Origin: Stentor coeruleus
Lineage: Eukaryota; Ciliophora; Heterotrichea; Heterotrichida; Stentoridae
DNA length: 29,691 nt
NCBI GenBank assembly: GCA_001970955.1
Contig: MPUH01000912.1
Span: 1 to 29,691 of the forward strand
Reading direction: 5' to 3'
A program made the translations under genes and the position numbers. Positions 1 through 9,606 of this stretch are shown here, one piece after another; the first letter of the stretch is position 1; every line of letters starts with the position of its first letter. The notes under the pieces were generated by a model, which worked only from the letters and a program-made list of their open reading frames with translations, searched no databases and was not told the DNA's origin.

Positions 1-760
1 TATTTAAAGCAAATATTTATTTTTACTTTGTAATGAATGCTATCAATATACAGTTTAGGATAACTTTTAGAATTATATACAGTTTAATAATTAAGAGAAT
101 TGAAACTTTCTGAACTGAAATAAAATATATTCTGTGTAATATCTTGTTAATATATCCTGATTTTGTAATTTTACTATAATATTATCAGAAATTTTAAGTT
201 TTTCTCTATCTCTTTGTCGGATATAGTTTTTCTTCTCCTTGAATAATAGCAAGGTTGGAAATTTTATTCCATCCGCAGAAATTTTAAGCAGAACAGTTAT
301 ATCATGATTCATTTTTATAGAATTTACTCCAGCAATTCGAACTTTTTTTTGAAATCATAAGTTCCTTGATGTGTTAATCCCATTTAAATCTAATCTCGTT
401 AAAATTTAATATTTCGCTTGGATAATAGTCCGACAGTGCTTTGATTTATAAAGTATAAACTAAAACTTGAATGCCTTGCTGGTACATAATTGCAAATCAG
501 TTCAGCAATTCTTTTTCTAATTTTAGATATCAAGAATATGGGATAAGCATAAGTTTTTTGATAATTCAATATTTGATGTTCATTTTATAATTGATGAGCG
601 AAATTTTACGTTTAATTTAAGTGCTACTTCTCTGGTTGTGATTTTATTGACTTGGCTTATAATATAATACTCTGTGATTCTGATTTTATTAAAAATTAAG
701 AGTTTTTTCCTTTTTAAACCAATAACTTTATATAGACATCTGCATAAAATCATGGAAAAG
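1..760 (-). pseudogene. Decayed pogo/Tigger-like DDE transposase
   Basis: Read on the minus strand, 91-312 encodes a fragment with HDITVLLKISADGIKFP followed by LLLFKEKKNYI. This resembles the stretch after the first catalytic Asp in pogo/Tigger-type (DDE_1) transposases, usually of the form 'ITVML.I.ADG.KLPP..IFK'. Further upstream on the same strand, at 601-682, a short helix-turn-helix-like stretch (TTREVALKLNVKF) is in the right place for the N-terminal DNA-binding domain. Between them, frames change and stops occur, and the downstream catalytic part is missing or degraded at the window edge. I see no terminal inverted repeats. The element is dead. The family call rests on motif resemblance by eye only. 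Confidence 0.5.
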
Positions 761-1440
761 ATAAGTTTGGATCTTATTAAAATAGATAAAATACACCAAA
801 AGAGGGGGAAATTGGCTTAGAATGGTTTCTATAAAAGTAGGGAGCAAAAGTAAGATAAATTAATTCTATTCTTGAAATCTTCAAGCACATTAATTATTGT
901 TTTAAATCCATAAATTTCTAATTCTTAAAGAGTTTAATTAAATCTAATACTGAGAAATAGCAATTCCTTGACATTGCACCACATGATTTCTTTTCTAGAA
1001 ATTTGTTATAAGGCTCTTTAAAAAAAAATGGAAGACCTTGAAAGAAGCATTAATGAATCTTCTGACCTATAGCTTATTCTGACTACCCTCCTCCTTCTTA
1101 CATAAGATTCTTTATTTTATTTTTTATAATTTCCACAATGCTTAATTTCTAATTTTTGGCTATTAACAAATAGCATAATCATCTTCTATATTACCATAAG
1201 TCTAGGCAATCTAAAATGAATACAAATTTTTTATGCTTATTAAATGAGAGCAAATCTCATAAAACTATAATAGATTGAAGTTTTCACTGTTAAATTTTAA
1301 ATATTAAAATTCTTATTAAATAAAAAATTCCCATTTTCATTGCCTTAGTTCTTTAAATTATCCAATCTAATTTAACTGAAACAAATTAAAATCCATATAT
1401 TCATTATAATAATCCTTTAAAACATGTCTATTATGCTAAC
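761..1440. other. Non-coding A+T-rich stretch
   Basis: I see no supportable gene here. A plus-strand start at about 1028 (MEDLERSINESSDL) runs only 14 codons to a TAG. Further reading to the TGA near 1217 crosses more TAA codons, at about the frequency expected of random A+T-rich DNA. The stretch is downstream of the membrane-protein gene that ends at 1441. Confidence 0.5.
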
Positions 1441-3906
1441 TTAAACCATTCCAGCATTTAAGCCTATGCTTTGCGAGTTCATGAAATTTTCATATTTTAT
1501 GTCGTTTATGAATTTCGAGTAATAACTATTCACAGCAATATCATATTTTTCTGCTAATTGAATTAAGAATTCTTTCGATATTGTTTTACTTGTTTGGACT
1601 TTAGAACTAACTCTTTTACAAAAGCATAATTTCAGCTTAAAAAAATGCTTCAGTAAACTTAAAATAGTAATAATCGAAGTTACAACTGAGACTCCAATTG
1701 GTAATTTAAACGACTCTTGAGGATTTTCAGGTTTTAGGACATCCTGATTATTTATCAACGTAGAATGATATATAAAAAAAAACTCAATACAATGTATGAG
1801 TAAAGGGAAATGTAATAATAATATAACCCTGTGGCCAATAAACTTGTTACTTATTACTGGAGTTGAGCAATGTTTAAACATTAACCATTTGTCAACAAAA
1901 TATTGGACAAATAAACTTAAGCAACATATTATGTTAAGTGTTGGTAAACCTCCAGCATGCATATAGCAAATACAGACAACAATTAACATAAGTGCATATC
2001 TGTTTGCAAGCTCAAAATCTGAACCTTTAAATCGTTTATTCATTTCTCCTTGAGATATACATTGTTTTAATCTAAAAGTTCGTTTATAATATCCTAATAG
2101 GAAGGATATAATATATTCGAGATGAGATGTAAGAATACCTACTAACATAGCACTGACTAAAGTACTACCGGAAGAATTAAACCATTCTTTTGTAAAAACT
2201 GCTTCATCAACATTTAAAACAATTGTAACAACTCCCATGTTTATGACAACTAAAGGAAAAAGGCAGGTCAGAATAAGCAATTCCCCTTTGTTTTTACCTG
2301 AATGGTATACAGTTCCAATTAAATGTTTAATAGATTTTTTCATTCCAAAATTTACAAACCAGACTACGATTCCTAATGTGAAACGAATCGCTATGGTGAT
2401 GGTCATATCTTCTAAAAAGTCAGAACAATAATCCTTTAAGTCATTATTATTTCGCATTTCTGAAAATAGTTGATTTTTGCAATAACAGTATTTTTCAGAA
2501 GGTTCTGAGTATAGCCTTTGAGCATCAAGTAATGGTAAACCAGAATCTATTTCAGAGCACTTTCTATTGCTAATTAACTTGCTGAAGTATTTCTTTACAA
2601 TGAAAACAATCTCGTAACTTGTCCCTAATATCAAAAAAAAGCAAATAATGAAAATAATAAACTGACAAATTAAAGATCTATGATGCTTGATATGCTCCCA
2701 ATTTATACTATTTGGACTATCTGCAGCAAAAACTTTGATTTTTATATTTTCTTCAATTCCGTTTGAAGTGCTTTTTAACCTTAAGCTTTCGTGTTGTATA
2801 TTAAATATCGACAATAAGTTTACAAATGGAGAATATTTAGCAAGCCAATTATTTCTTTCTTCCTTGGTTGAAAATACAATAAAAGCTCTAATAATTGGAA
2901 AACGATTTTCAAATTTTATGCGGCACTTTACACTGTGAAATTTTTTTTGTTTCTCTTTTAGAGACTCCAATTTATTATCAATTATTTTTAATCGCTTTTC
3001 ATATATATCATTTTTAAGTCTTGGACAAAGTTTAATTAAATATTCCTTTTCTGAATTAAGCTCATTTATTCTTTTATAAATGTTTAAACCATTTTCATAG
3101 TCTTTAACCAAAATTACTTTTACTACCTCTTCAGTCTCAAACTTTTCTTTGATTTCATTTTCATTAGTATTGTAAGGTAAACCTAAAACCATAATTGTGT
3201 AATCTTCTATATCAATAGTGTCTTCATCATATCTTTTGAGATCAAATGACCTCTCAGAGTGTTTAATAGTAATTTTTTTGATAAAGTTTGCTAAGTACTG
3301 CAAATAAAAAAAGTATACCAAAATAGTTAAAAAGTCAACTGCCATAAAGTTTTTAATTCTTCGCTGTTGTTTTGAATATTCATCTAGATCAGCTGGCGGA
3401 TCTTGATTATTAAGATTCCATAAGTCAATTTCAAAATAAGCATCTCCTACACGAAGACGTGAACCCTGAGAATTATAGTAAATTGGGTAAATAGAAAGAA
3501 GCCCTATGATAAGGAAAAGCAAGCAAATTCTCATAACGATACTTAGATACATTTGGTAATTCAGGCATAATTTACCTATTTCTTCATGTTTTATTGAACA
3601 AAATTTCTCATTCAAAAATTTCAAGTGTTGAGCCCGCATTTCTTCAGCTTTTTCTATTTTAGGAGGTTCAGGATCAAGAAAGATGCTAGACAAATCTATC
3701 TTAGTTTCTTCAGGATTTGCATATGGAATCTCAGTAGCTGAGAGTTGAAAGTTAGCTGATCTTTCAGTCAAAGGCCTTTCTTCATATTCTTGATTTAATT
3801 CTTTAGGTTTTACAAAATCAAATGGAATATCACTCTTAAATGTATGAATGAGAGATGTGAAATCATCATTTGATTTTCTCATGTCTCTCTGATAGTTTTC
3901 ATCCAT
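1441..3906 (-). CDS. OSCA/TMEM63-like cation channel
   Basis: An 821-residue polytopic membrane protein, ATG at 3904-3906, stop TAA. The order of parts fits the OSCA/TMEM63 (calcium-permeable, osmo- or stretch-gated channel) family: a cytosolic N-terminus of about 115 residues, a membrane segment at about 118-142, another at about 187-209, and then a large cytosolic RRM-like domain at about 235-400 that opens with DYTIMVLGLP. The family-typical transition DSPNSINWEHIK sits at 396-407, just before the channel core. At least seven more hydrophobic segments follow (about 411-436, 500-522, 541-565, 581-604, 633-671, 692-714, 735-757). The segment around 634-676 (RYALML...GGLPTL...VDKWLMFK) resembles the conserved late helices of the anoctamin/OSCA/TMC superfamily. 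Likely plasma-membrane or contractile-vacuole ion transport; that is inference. It is divergent to the broken gene at 4431. Confidence 0.7.
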   Translation of the reverse strand: MDENYQRDMRKSNDDFTSLIHTFKSDIPFDFVKPKELNQEYEERPLTERSANFQLSATEIPYANPEETKIDLSSIFLDPEPPKIEKAEEMRAQHLKFLNEKFCSIKHEEIGKLCLNYQMYLSIVMRICLLFLIIGLLSIYPIYYNSQGSRLRVGDAYFEIDLWNLNNQDPPADLDEYSKQQRRIKNFMAVDFLTILVYFFYLQYLANFIKKITIKHSERSFDLKRYDEDTIDIEDYTIMVLGLPYNTNENEIKEKFETEEVVKVILVKDYENGLNIYKRINELNSEKEYLIKLCPRLKNDIYEKRLKIIDNKLESLKEKQKKFHSVKCRIKFENRFPIIRAFIVFSTKEERNNWLAKYSPFVNLLSIFNIQHESLRLKSTSNGIEENIKIKVFAADSPNSINWEHIKHHRSLICQFIIFIICFFLILGTSYEIVFIVKKYFSKLISNRKCSEIDSGLPLLDAQRLYSEPSEKYCYCKNQLFSEMRNNNDLKDYCSDFLEDMTITIAIRFTLGIVVWFVNFGMKKSIKHLIGTVYHSGKNKGELLILTCLFPLVVINMGVVTIVLNVDEAVFTKEWFNSSGSTLVSAMLVGILTSHLEYIISFLLGYYKRTFRLKQCISQGEMNKRFKGSDFELANRYALMLIVVCICYMHAGGLPTLNIICCLSLFVQYFVDKWLMFKHCSTPVISNKFIGHRVILLLHFPLLIHCIEFFFIYHSTLINNQDVLKPENPQESFKLPIGVSVVTSIITILSLLKHFFKLKLCFCKRVSSKVQTSKTISKEFLIQLAEKYDIAVNSYYSKFINDIKYENFMNSQSIGLNAGMV

Positions 3907-4430
3907 TATCTATAATATTTACTATTTCAAAACACTTATATGCCTTAAGATAGCTTATTGAAAAAAGTTTATAATCATATGACTACTTAAAAACTTGTAT
4001 AAATTAATTATAATAATACTTTTTAAAGCTTGCATTTTGATTCAATCTTCTATATTTTATTTTATTACGTTCTGTAAAAAATGAATATTTATAAGAAAAT
4101 TTTTGGGCTATGCAATACTATTTTTTATTTTTTTATATCCGTGCTTTGCTATCATGACTAAATAATGTAAACTGAGTTTTATTTATATAAAATTTCAATT
4201 TTAAATCATAACGTGATAATAGATAAGCTATAATAATTGCTAAATAAAATTTAGTAAAGATTAATGTATAGTGAATAAGTAAAGTTTTTAAGATTAGACA
4301 ATTAAAATATTAAGATGCTTATTCTTCATTTCTCTAATTACAGATATTTTTAATTTATACATCTTAGCTTCGTAATTATACCTATCTCAGGTAATTGAAA
4401 TAGTAAATTTAAATTTGTAATTGAGATATA
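3907..4430. other. Divergent intergenic region
   Basis: This 524-bp A+T-rich stretch separates the membrane-protein gene (leftward) from the CTFxP pseudogene (rightward). It must hold the promoters of both. I see no coding frame, repeat or recognisable element in it. Confidence 0.5.
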
Positions 4431-6239
4431 ATGGAAACAACATCTGCAATGAGTCAGTAGTGGAAGGACTGGGACAGCAAAGTTTTTTCCCAGAAAGCTG
4501 AAGTGAAAGCCAAAGAAATGAAAGAATTCACGGGCTCTCCAAAAATAGATCCATTAAGCCAAAAAATAGCTGAAATAGTAACTCAACAAGAAATTGCAGC
4601 ACTTGGTATAACAACAAAGGAACCAACTCCAAAAAAACAAACATTTTCAATACCTAAAGCAATTCCGACTCAAGAAACCTTAGATAAAAAAACCTTGTCC
4701 AAACAGATAAACCGAAAGTAGTAAAAGATAGAATTAAAAATTCTGCTGATAGTCCAACGAAATCTTCAGGAGGAATTATTGATGAGCCAGAGCCAGAACC
4801 AAACCCTGCCCCATTATTAACAGAATTATCAAAGCCTGAAAATCATGAAACTATGAGTGATGAGCATCATGCCCAGAGTATTTTACCTCATGTTATAGTA
4901 ACATCAGATCCTGCAATAGATAAGGAAGAGAAGAAAAAAGATGATCAAGAAGAAATGCTTAATAATGTTGAGCATTTGTAAGCTTTTCAAGAAGAACTAC
5001 AGAGAGAATACCAAGAATTAGGACTAAACAACGATATTGAAGGGTCAAGTTTTCATACAAATGAGCTGGATGAGTTAGAAGAAGCTTGCAAGGATTTGGA
5101 TGATGAACAATGAACAAGCTAAAAATACTGGAGAAGTAGAGAATCGTGAGATTAATCAAAATAGGGGAAATATTTCTAATGAGGCGATTATGAAAAAAGA
5201 AGAATTTAAGGGTGAAAGCGGGTTAGAGAAAGATTTGTTGAATAGAGACTGATATTTTGTCTAACAAAACAGAGTATGATGGATCCTCAACTTTAGGGGG
5301 TCAGAATTTTGATGAGAAAATGATGGAGAAAAAGGAAAAAAGGAAAAAAATTGTTTGAAGTGAAAAATATGCATAAAAGATTAAAGATGAAATAAATAGT
5401 TTGTGATAATATGGTATAAAAAAATATAGTGGCAAAGGAGAAGTTGTTAAAGTCAGAAAAAAGCAAGGTTAGAAATCATGATATTGAGAGTCTCTAATAA
5501 GTCCTCAGCGGAAAATTTTAAACCAAATAACTCATAAAAAAAGTCAGCCTATTATAAACACCAAATCCCCTAAAGCTAAAGAATTCACTAATCTGCACAA
5601 CGCTTCTACTAAAGCTGAATTTCTACATGGGCATATAGAAAACATCCAAAAATCAACCCCAAGATGTCATATAAATTTAACAACTGTAAAAGCTCACCCA
5701 TTTACTTTAATGTTAGAGTTCCAACTGATTCAAAAATAAAATGTGAGTTAAAAATACCTTAAAAATATAAAACATACAAATTATTATGAGTTTGGCATTG
5801 GCTCTGCAGATTTATTAAGAAGAATACTTTTACGTCAATTCCTTGACGAAAAAACAGCTCCAAAAAATTTTTATACAAAAAATATTGAATGGGATCAAAA
5901 TAAAGAAGAAAACTCCAGCAAATTCGTGATGAAAATAAAAACAAAGACTTAGAAGGATGCACATTTGATCCTTATTTTCATAAGTATGATTCAGCTAGAA
6001 AAAATATTTATAGTTTTGAATATAGAGCGGGAGTAATTCCAAATATTAGAAGTTTTGAAAGGATGTCAGAACCTTTAAGCCCTATAGTTCAGAAGAATAT
6101 TATTAAGTATGAGGCTCTTTCGCCAACTCAATATTATGTGAGATATAAAGAACGGGTAAATATTGAGAGGCTAGCTCGAATTGGTAAGCTAATGGTACCT
6201 TATCATAGTATTAACTTATTAAGAAAAGATAAAGATTAA
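4431..6239 (+). pseudogene. Broken gene of the CTFxP-motif family
   Basis: A coding-like stretch runs from ATG 4431 to TAA 6237-6239 but changes frame repeatedly. The first frame has a TAG at codon 10 (4458-4460, after MSQ). A shift at the A7 run near 4687 moves it into a second frame that holds EPEPEPNPAPLL, with a TAA at 4979-4981. Shifts follow near 5110, 5250, 5750 and 5915, with several TGA, TAA and TAG codons between 5360 and 5490. The last block, from about 5915, is clean for about 105 codons and holds EGCTFDPYFHKYDSARK, matching the ECTFxP motif repeated in the intact gene at 11212-13557. The C-terminus ends with a normal-looking stop. I take it as a decayed paralogue or relative; homopolymer-linked shifts could partly be sequence error, but the number and mix of lesions argue for real decay. 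Confidence 0.65.
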
Positions 6240-6479
6240 TTGTTTAGTTGGTTTATTTTATATGAAAAAAGATTTTGCAGTTTTTTTTATGAGTTTTGAA
6301 AATTATGTGATATTTTAAAATTTTATATTTTTGTTGAGAGAAGTAATTTATGTAGAAATATATGTAATTACTTATAGTAAATGATTGTAAAATGAGTATT
6401 GACTAGCTTTTTAATAATTTTTTTGTTTTAAATTAGGAAAACTAAGCTATTGCCTATTAAAAAATTAATTACTTGACGA

Positions 6480-7643
6480 TCAGTTATCTCCAAATAAAAA
6501 TCTTCTCGAAGAAATGGTACTGTAAGTTGGTGTTGCGCTAGTTTTAATGCCGCCCTTCACAGAGAACCTTTCAAGGTTAATTTTTCTTAGATTTTCTTCA
6601 TAGTTAGCTTCCTTTTCCATAGTTCTCCGCATTTCTTTCATGATCCTTGAGCTTTTACTACAATTCATCATGGCTTCTTCACCTCTTAAAGTAGCAATTT
6701 TGTTCTTTATTTGGTCAATAATAGTAACTTCCTTTGACTTCTCTACAAGATTCGTAAGCGCTATAAATCTACTTTCATGCATTTTGAGTTCTGCTTGCAA
6801 CTCCATCATGTTTTTTGACTTATTTGGAGTCATAAAAATCGCAGGTGGAGGTGCTTCTTCAACATTCAAATCATGCAAATTAAACTTCTTATGAAATTTC
6901 CCTTTATTTCCTTCACTTATTTTATTATCTGAGCTCGCAATTGTTTGCTCCCACATTTTTTTATTTCTCTCAAATTCAATTTTATCATTCTTCAGTTCTT
7001 TTTCCTTCTGATCTAAAAGATTTTCCTTAACCCTTAATTCTTCTTCGAGTTTATTTATTTGCTCATGCTTTTTTTTATATGTGCATGTTAAAAAATCTAA
7101 TTCTGCGAGTTTTTCTTCGAAGTTTTTCCTTTCTTGTTCAAGTTTGTAGTTTTTTTTTAAATTTAACACGCAGTTCCTTTTCCCGTAATCACCAGCTCTT
7201 AGATCTTTATTCTCTTTCTCTAATTTGAGTATATATTTTTCAATTTCATCGTTAACTGNTTTATTCTCTTTCTCTAATTTGAGTATATATTTTTCAATTT
7301 CATCGTTAACTGGTTTAGCTTTTATTTGGTTTCTAATATGCTCAGCCCAAAAATCTTCAGCAAGCATCTGAGTTCGGTCTAACTGCTGAAGTACTAGTTC
7401 CAAGTTCTCTTCAATTCCATCAGGTAAACTAGCTTCTCCTGTTATTTCGCCTTCTTGGTCCAACCACTCGAAATTACAGTAGGACCCAGCATATGATTGT
7501 CTAAAACTGATTAAAGACGGATTTTTTGGGTGAAATCCGGATACTTCTATTCCTTGCATTGTGCTCTGAAGTGCGCAGTTTATCCGATCAAGTCTTTGCT
7601 CAAGACTTTCTTCGCATTCCCTTGGTGATAGGCTATGTTCCAT
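6480..7643 (-). CDS. Coiled-coil protein, unknown function
   Basis: 387 residues, ATG at 7641-7643, stop TGA at 6480-6482 (the only TGA stop among the intact genes here). The first 100 residues are mixed and fairly acidic (FEWLDQEGEITGE). From about 112 to 240 the protein is a strongly charged coiled coil rich in Glu, Lys and Leu (KLEELRVKENLLDQKEKEL-type heptads), with a second helical segment at about 275-355. No catalytic motif or membrane segment is visible. Residues 112-129 are repeated at 130-147 because of a 54-bp tandem duplication with an N at the join, so the true protein may be 369 residues. I do not recognise the family. A structural role at cytoskeleton or basal bodies would be typical of such ciliate proteins but is a guess. 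Confidence 0.75.
   Translation of the reverse strand: MEHSLSPRECEESLEQRLDRINCALQSTMQGIEVSGFHPKNPSLISFRQSYAGSYCNFEWLDQEGEITGEASLPDGIEENLELVLQQLDRTQMLAEDFWAEHIRNQIKAKPVNDEIEKYILKLEKENKXVNDEIEKYILKLEKENKDLRAGDYGKRNCVLNLKKNYKLEQERKNFEEKLAELDFLTCTYKKKHEQINKLEEELRVKENLLDQKEKELKNDKIEFERNKKMWEQTIASSDNKISEGNKGKFHKKFNLHDLNVEEAPPPAIFMTPNKSKNMMELQAELKMHESRFIALTNLVEKSKEVTIIDQIKNKIATLRGEEAMMNCSKSSRIMKEMRRTMEKEANYEENLRKINLERFSVKGGIKTSATPTYSTISSRRFLFGDN
7206..7312. repeat. 53-bp direct duplication joined by one N
   Basis: The 53 bp at 7206-7258 recur at 7260-7312 with a single N (7259) between. The offset is 54 bp, so the reading frame of the coiled-coil gene survives with 18 extra codons. A single N between identical blocks points to overlapping contig ends that were placed side by side instead of merged. 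Confidence 0.9.
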
Positions 7644-8188
7644 TATTATTTAAATTATGAAATAAACTGAATTAACTGCTTGAGCTTAAAAAGAAAACTG
7701 AAGATATGAAGATCGTACTTAAAGCATGTAGACTTGATTATAAGGAAAAATTTAATACAATTTTTTTAGATAATAATTTTCAGAATTAATCATAAGATTA
7801 AGGCTAAAATATGTATCAGAAGCATAATTTTTATGAATTTTACAAATATAGGAAAGAAATCCTTCTATTTGAAAAACTGAAGTTAATTTGATATTGATTT
7901 TGCAAATGCCATGACCGAGAATATAGAAATATAACATTATTGCTTTGTCAAAAGCAAATTATAATGTTAAACGAAATCTTATTTTATTACTTAAAGCTAA
8001 TGCCCTTAAAATAAATTCACTTCACTGAGTCTAATTCTTTTTAACCTAATTTCTATTAAATATAGTAGAAATAAATAATTAAATGAATTTACAAATTGAT
8101 TCATTTACATTTTTACTTTAAAAATTTCGTCCTTAATTAATGCTTTAATTTTACTTCTATATAATTATCTCAATAAGCATATGATATT
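7644..8188. other. Non-coding A+T-rich stretch
   Basis: Upstream of the coiled-coil gene. A 61-codon minus-strand frame at 7752-7937 has no recognisable motif and is no longer than chance allows in this composition. I see nothing else supportable. Confidence 0.45.
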
Positions 8189-8415
8189 TCAAATGAACCT
8201 TAAATTTCTTTATGTTTTGCATTTGAAGTTTCCTTTGCATCCATAAATTAGCGCAATCTTTACAGTACTAAAAATTCACAAATATAATGAGTGAATTTAT
8301 ANTCAAATGAACCTTAAATTTCTTTATGTTTTGCATTTGAAGTTTCCTTTGCATCCATAAATTAGCACAATCTTTACAGTACTAAAAATTCACAAATATA
8401 ATGAGTGAATTTATA
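8189..8415. repeat. 113-bp direct duplication joined by one N
   Basis: The 113 bp at 8189-8301 recur at 8303-8415 with one N (8302) between. The copies differ at one place (gcg versus gca near the middle). This is the longest of the duplications and has the same layout as those at 7206 and 17889. Confidence 0.9.
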
Positions 8416-8417
8416 TT

Positions 8418-8735
8418 TTTTTTTCCATAAAATATATTAAAAAACCTGTTTTTTCTATGAAAACTCCTTTTCCTAAACCTAAAATAATTCCTTATCCTAA
8501 GCAATTCCTTTCCATTTATTTCCCCATGAATAAAATTTCTCCCTACAACAGTGACTTCATCTAAATTATAGCATTTTCTAATAATAATATAAACATAATG
8601 AGAATGAGAATGACCTATATTCATATGACAAACTTCACAAATGTAAATGAAGGTATGCAAAATAAACAAAGATATCGAGTCATTTCAAAAACCAAAACTT
8701 TTTACAAATACTAAAAAAATCACCCCTTTGAATAC
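8418..8735 (-). pseudogene. Possible relic of a Cys/His-rich protein
   Basis: On the minus strand a frame reads YICEVCHMNIGHSHSHYVY and then CYNLDEVTVVGRNFIHGEI, more protein-like than the surroundings. An ATG about 8681 opens a different frame (MTRYLCLFC) that ends after 20 codons, so joining the two needs a frameshift. The CxxC and His-rich cluster suggests a metal-binding fold, but no family can be named. It could equally be chance. Confidence 0.25.
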
Positions 8736-8795
8736 TTAAAAAATGATGCATAAACTATTTTCAGTGCGAATTCGAAAGTTTTTTTAAATTCCTTA

Positions 8796-8908
8796 TCAAG
8801 TTTTTAATAAGATTTTCATACTTCGTTAGTATTTTCCCATGAATTTTAGTATTTCAAGTTTTTAATAAGATTTTCATACTTCGTTAGTATTTTCCCATGA
8901 ATTTTAGT
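8796..8908. repeat. 58-bp direct tandem duplication
   Basis: The block starting tcaagtttttaataag at 8796 recurs at 8854, an offset of 58 bp, essentially without mismatch and with no N between. It lies in non-coding DNA. Confidence 0.85.
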
Positions 8909-9088
8909 AGTTTGTATGAATTCAGAAATATTACTATTTTATTAAGTTTCTGTATATAGATAAATTAAGAAACTATATATTATCCATAGTTGTTTATGCT
9001 AAATTATCAATATCTGGATTATATAATATAATAATAAAAACTTTTTAGTTTTTGGAATATATTTGAGATAGTAATTTTTGTTGAAATT

Positions 9089-9455
9089 ATGAGAATACTA
9101 TCAGAAAATGATTTTTTCCATCAATACAATTCTCTGCTGTAGCCATTAATCAAGGAATTTTTTAAACTTAAATTAGTTTCTGAAATATTTATCTTCAACT
9201 ATAAACTACAGGACTGCTGCTGAAATAGTTAAAATTGCTACAGCTCTTAATTCTATTATGTAGAAAAGTCAAACATTCAATGATGTGAGTCAAGAGAAAA
9301 TAATAAATGACTTTTAGGAGGCAAGATTACTATCAGCTAAATATAAAACGCCAAGTCGTATTGAATTTAAATAATTAAATGATTTGTTCTAAGAAATCAA
9401 CGCAGATATGTGTCCTATAAAAATATGTGAAATTGATGAACCTAATTCTTAATAA
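9089..9455 (+). pseudogene. Possible small gene relic with in-frame TAA/TAG
   Basis: From ATG 9089 a frame reads MRILSENDFFHQYNSLL, TAG, PLIKEFFKLKLVSEIF. After a one-base shift near 9205 a second frame continues through TAAEIVKIATALNSIM, TAG, KSQTFNDVSQEKIINDF, TAG, EARLLSAKYKTPSRIEFK, TAA, LNDLF, TAA, EINADMCPIKICEIDEP and a double TAA at 9450-9455. Amino acid make-up is less biased than random translation of this DNA would give, hence the relic call. The number of stops is close to the chance expectation, so it may be non-coding. No family recognised. Confidence 0.3.
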
Positions 9456-9606
9456 AATTTTAAACTAAAATATAAAATTCTTCTAATTTAACCCTAATCC
9501 AGCATTTAAAACAAAAACTTAGATCCTAGATCATCTCTTCTCAAATATTATATACCTCATTTAATTTTAAATAAAAAATACAAATATCGCATACATATTA
9601 TTGAAT

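Noticed and set aside
1028..1219. Small plus-strand membrane protein if TAG/TAA are read through
   Set aside because: Three stops in 63 codons is what random DNA of this composition gives; no motif or support.
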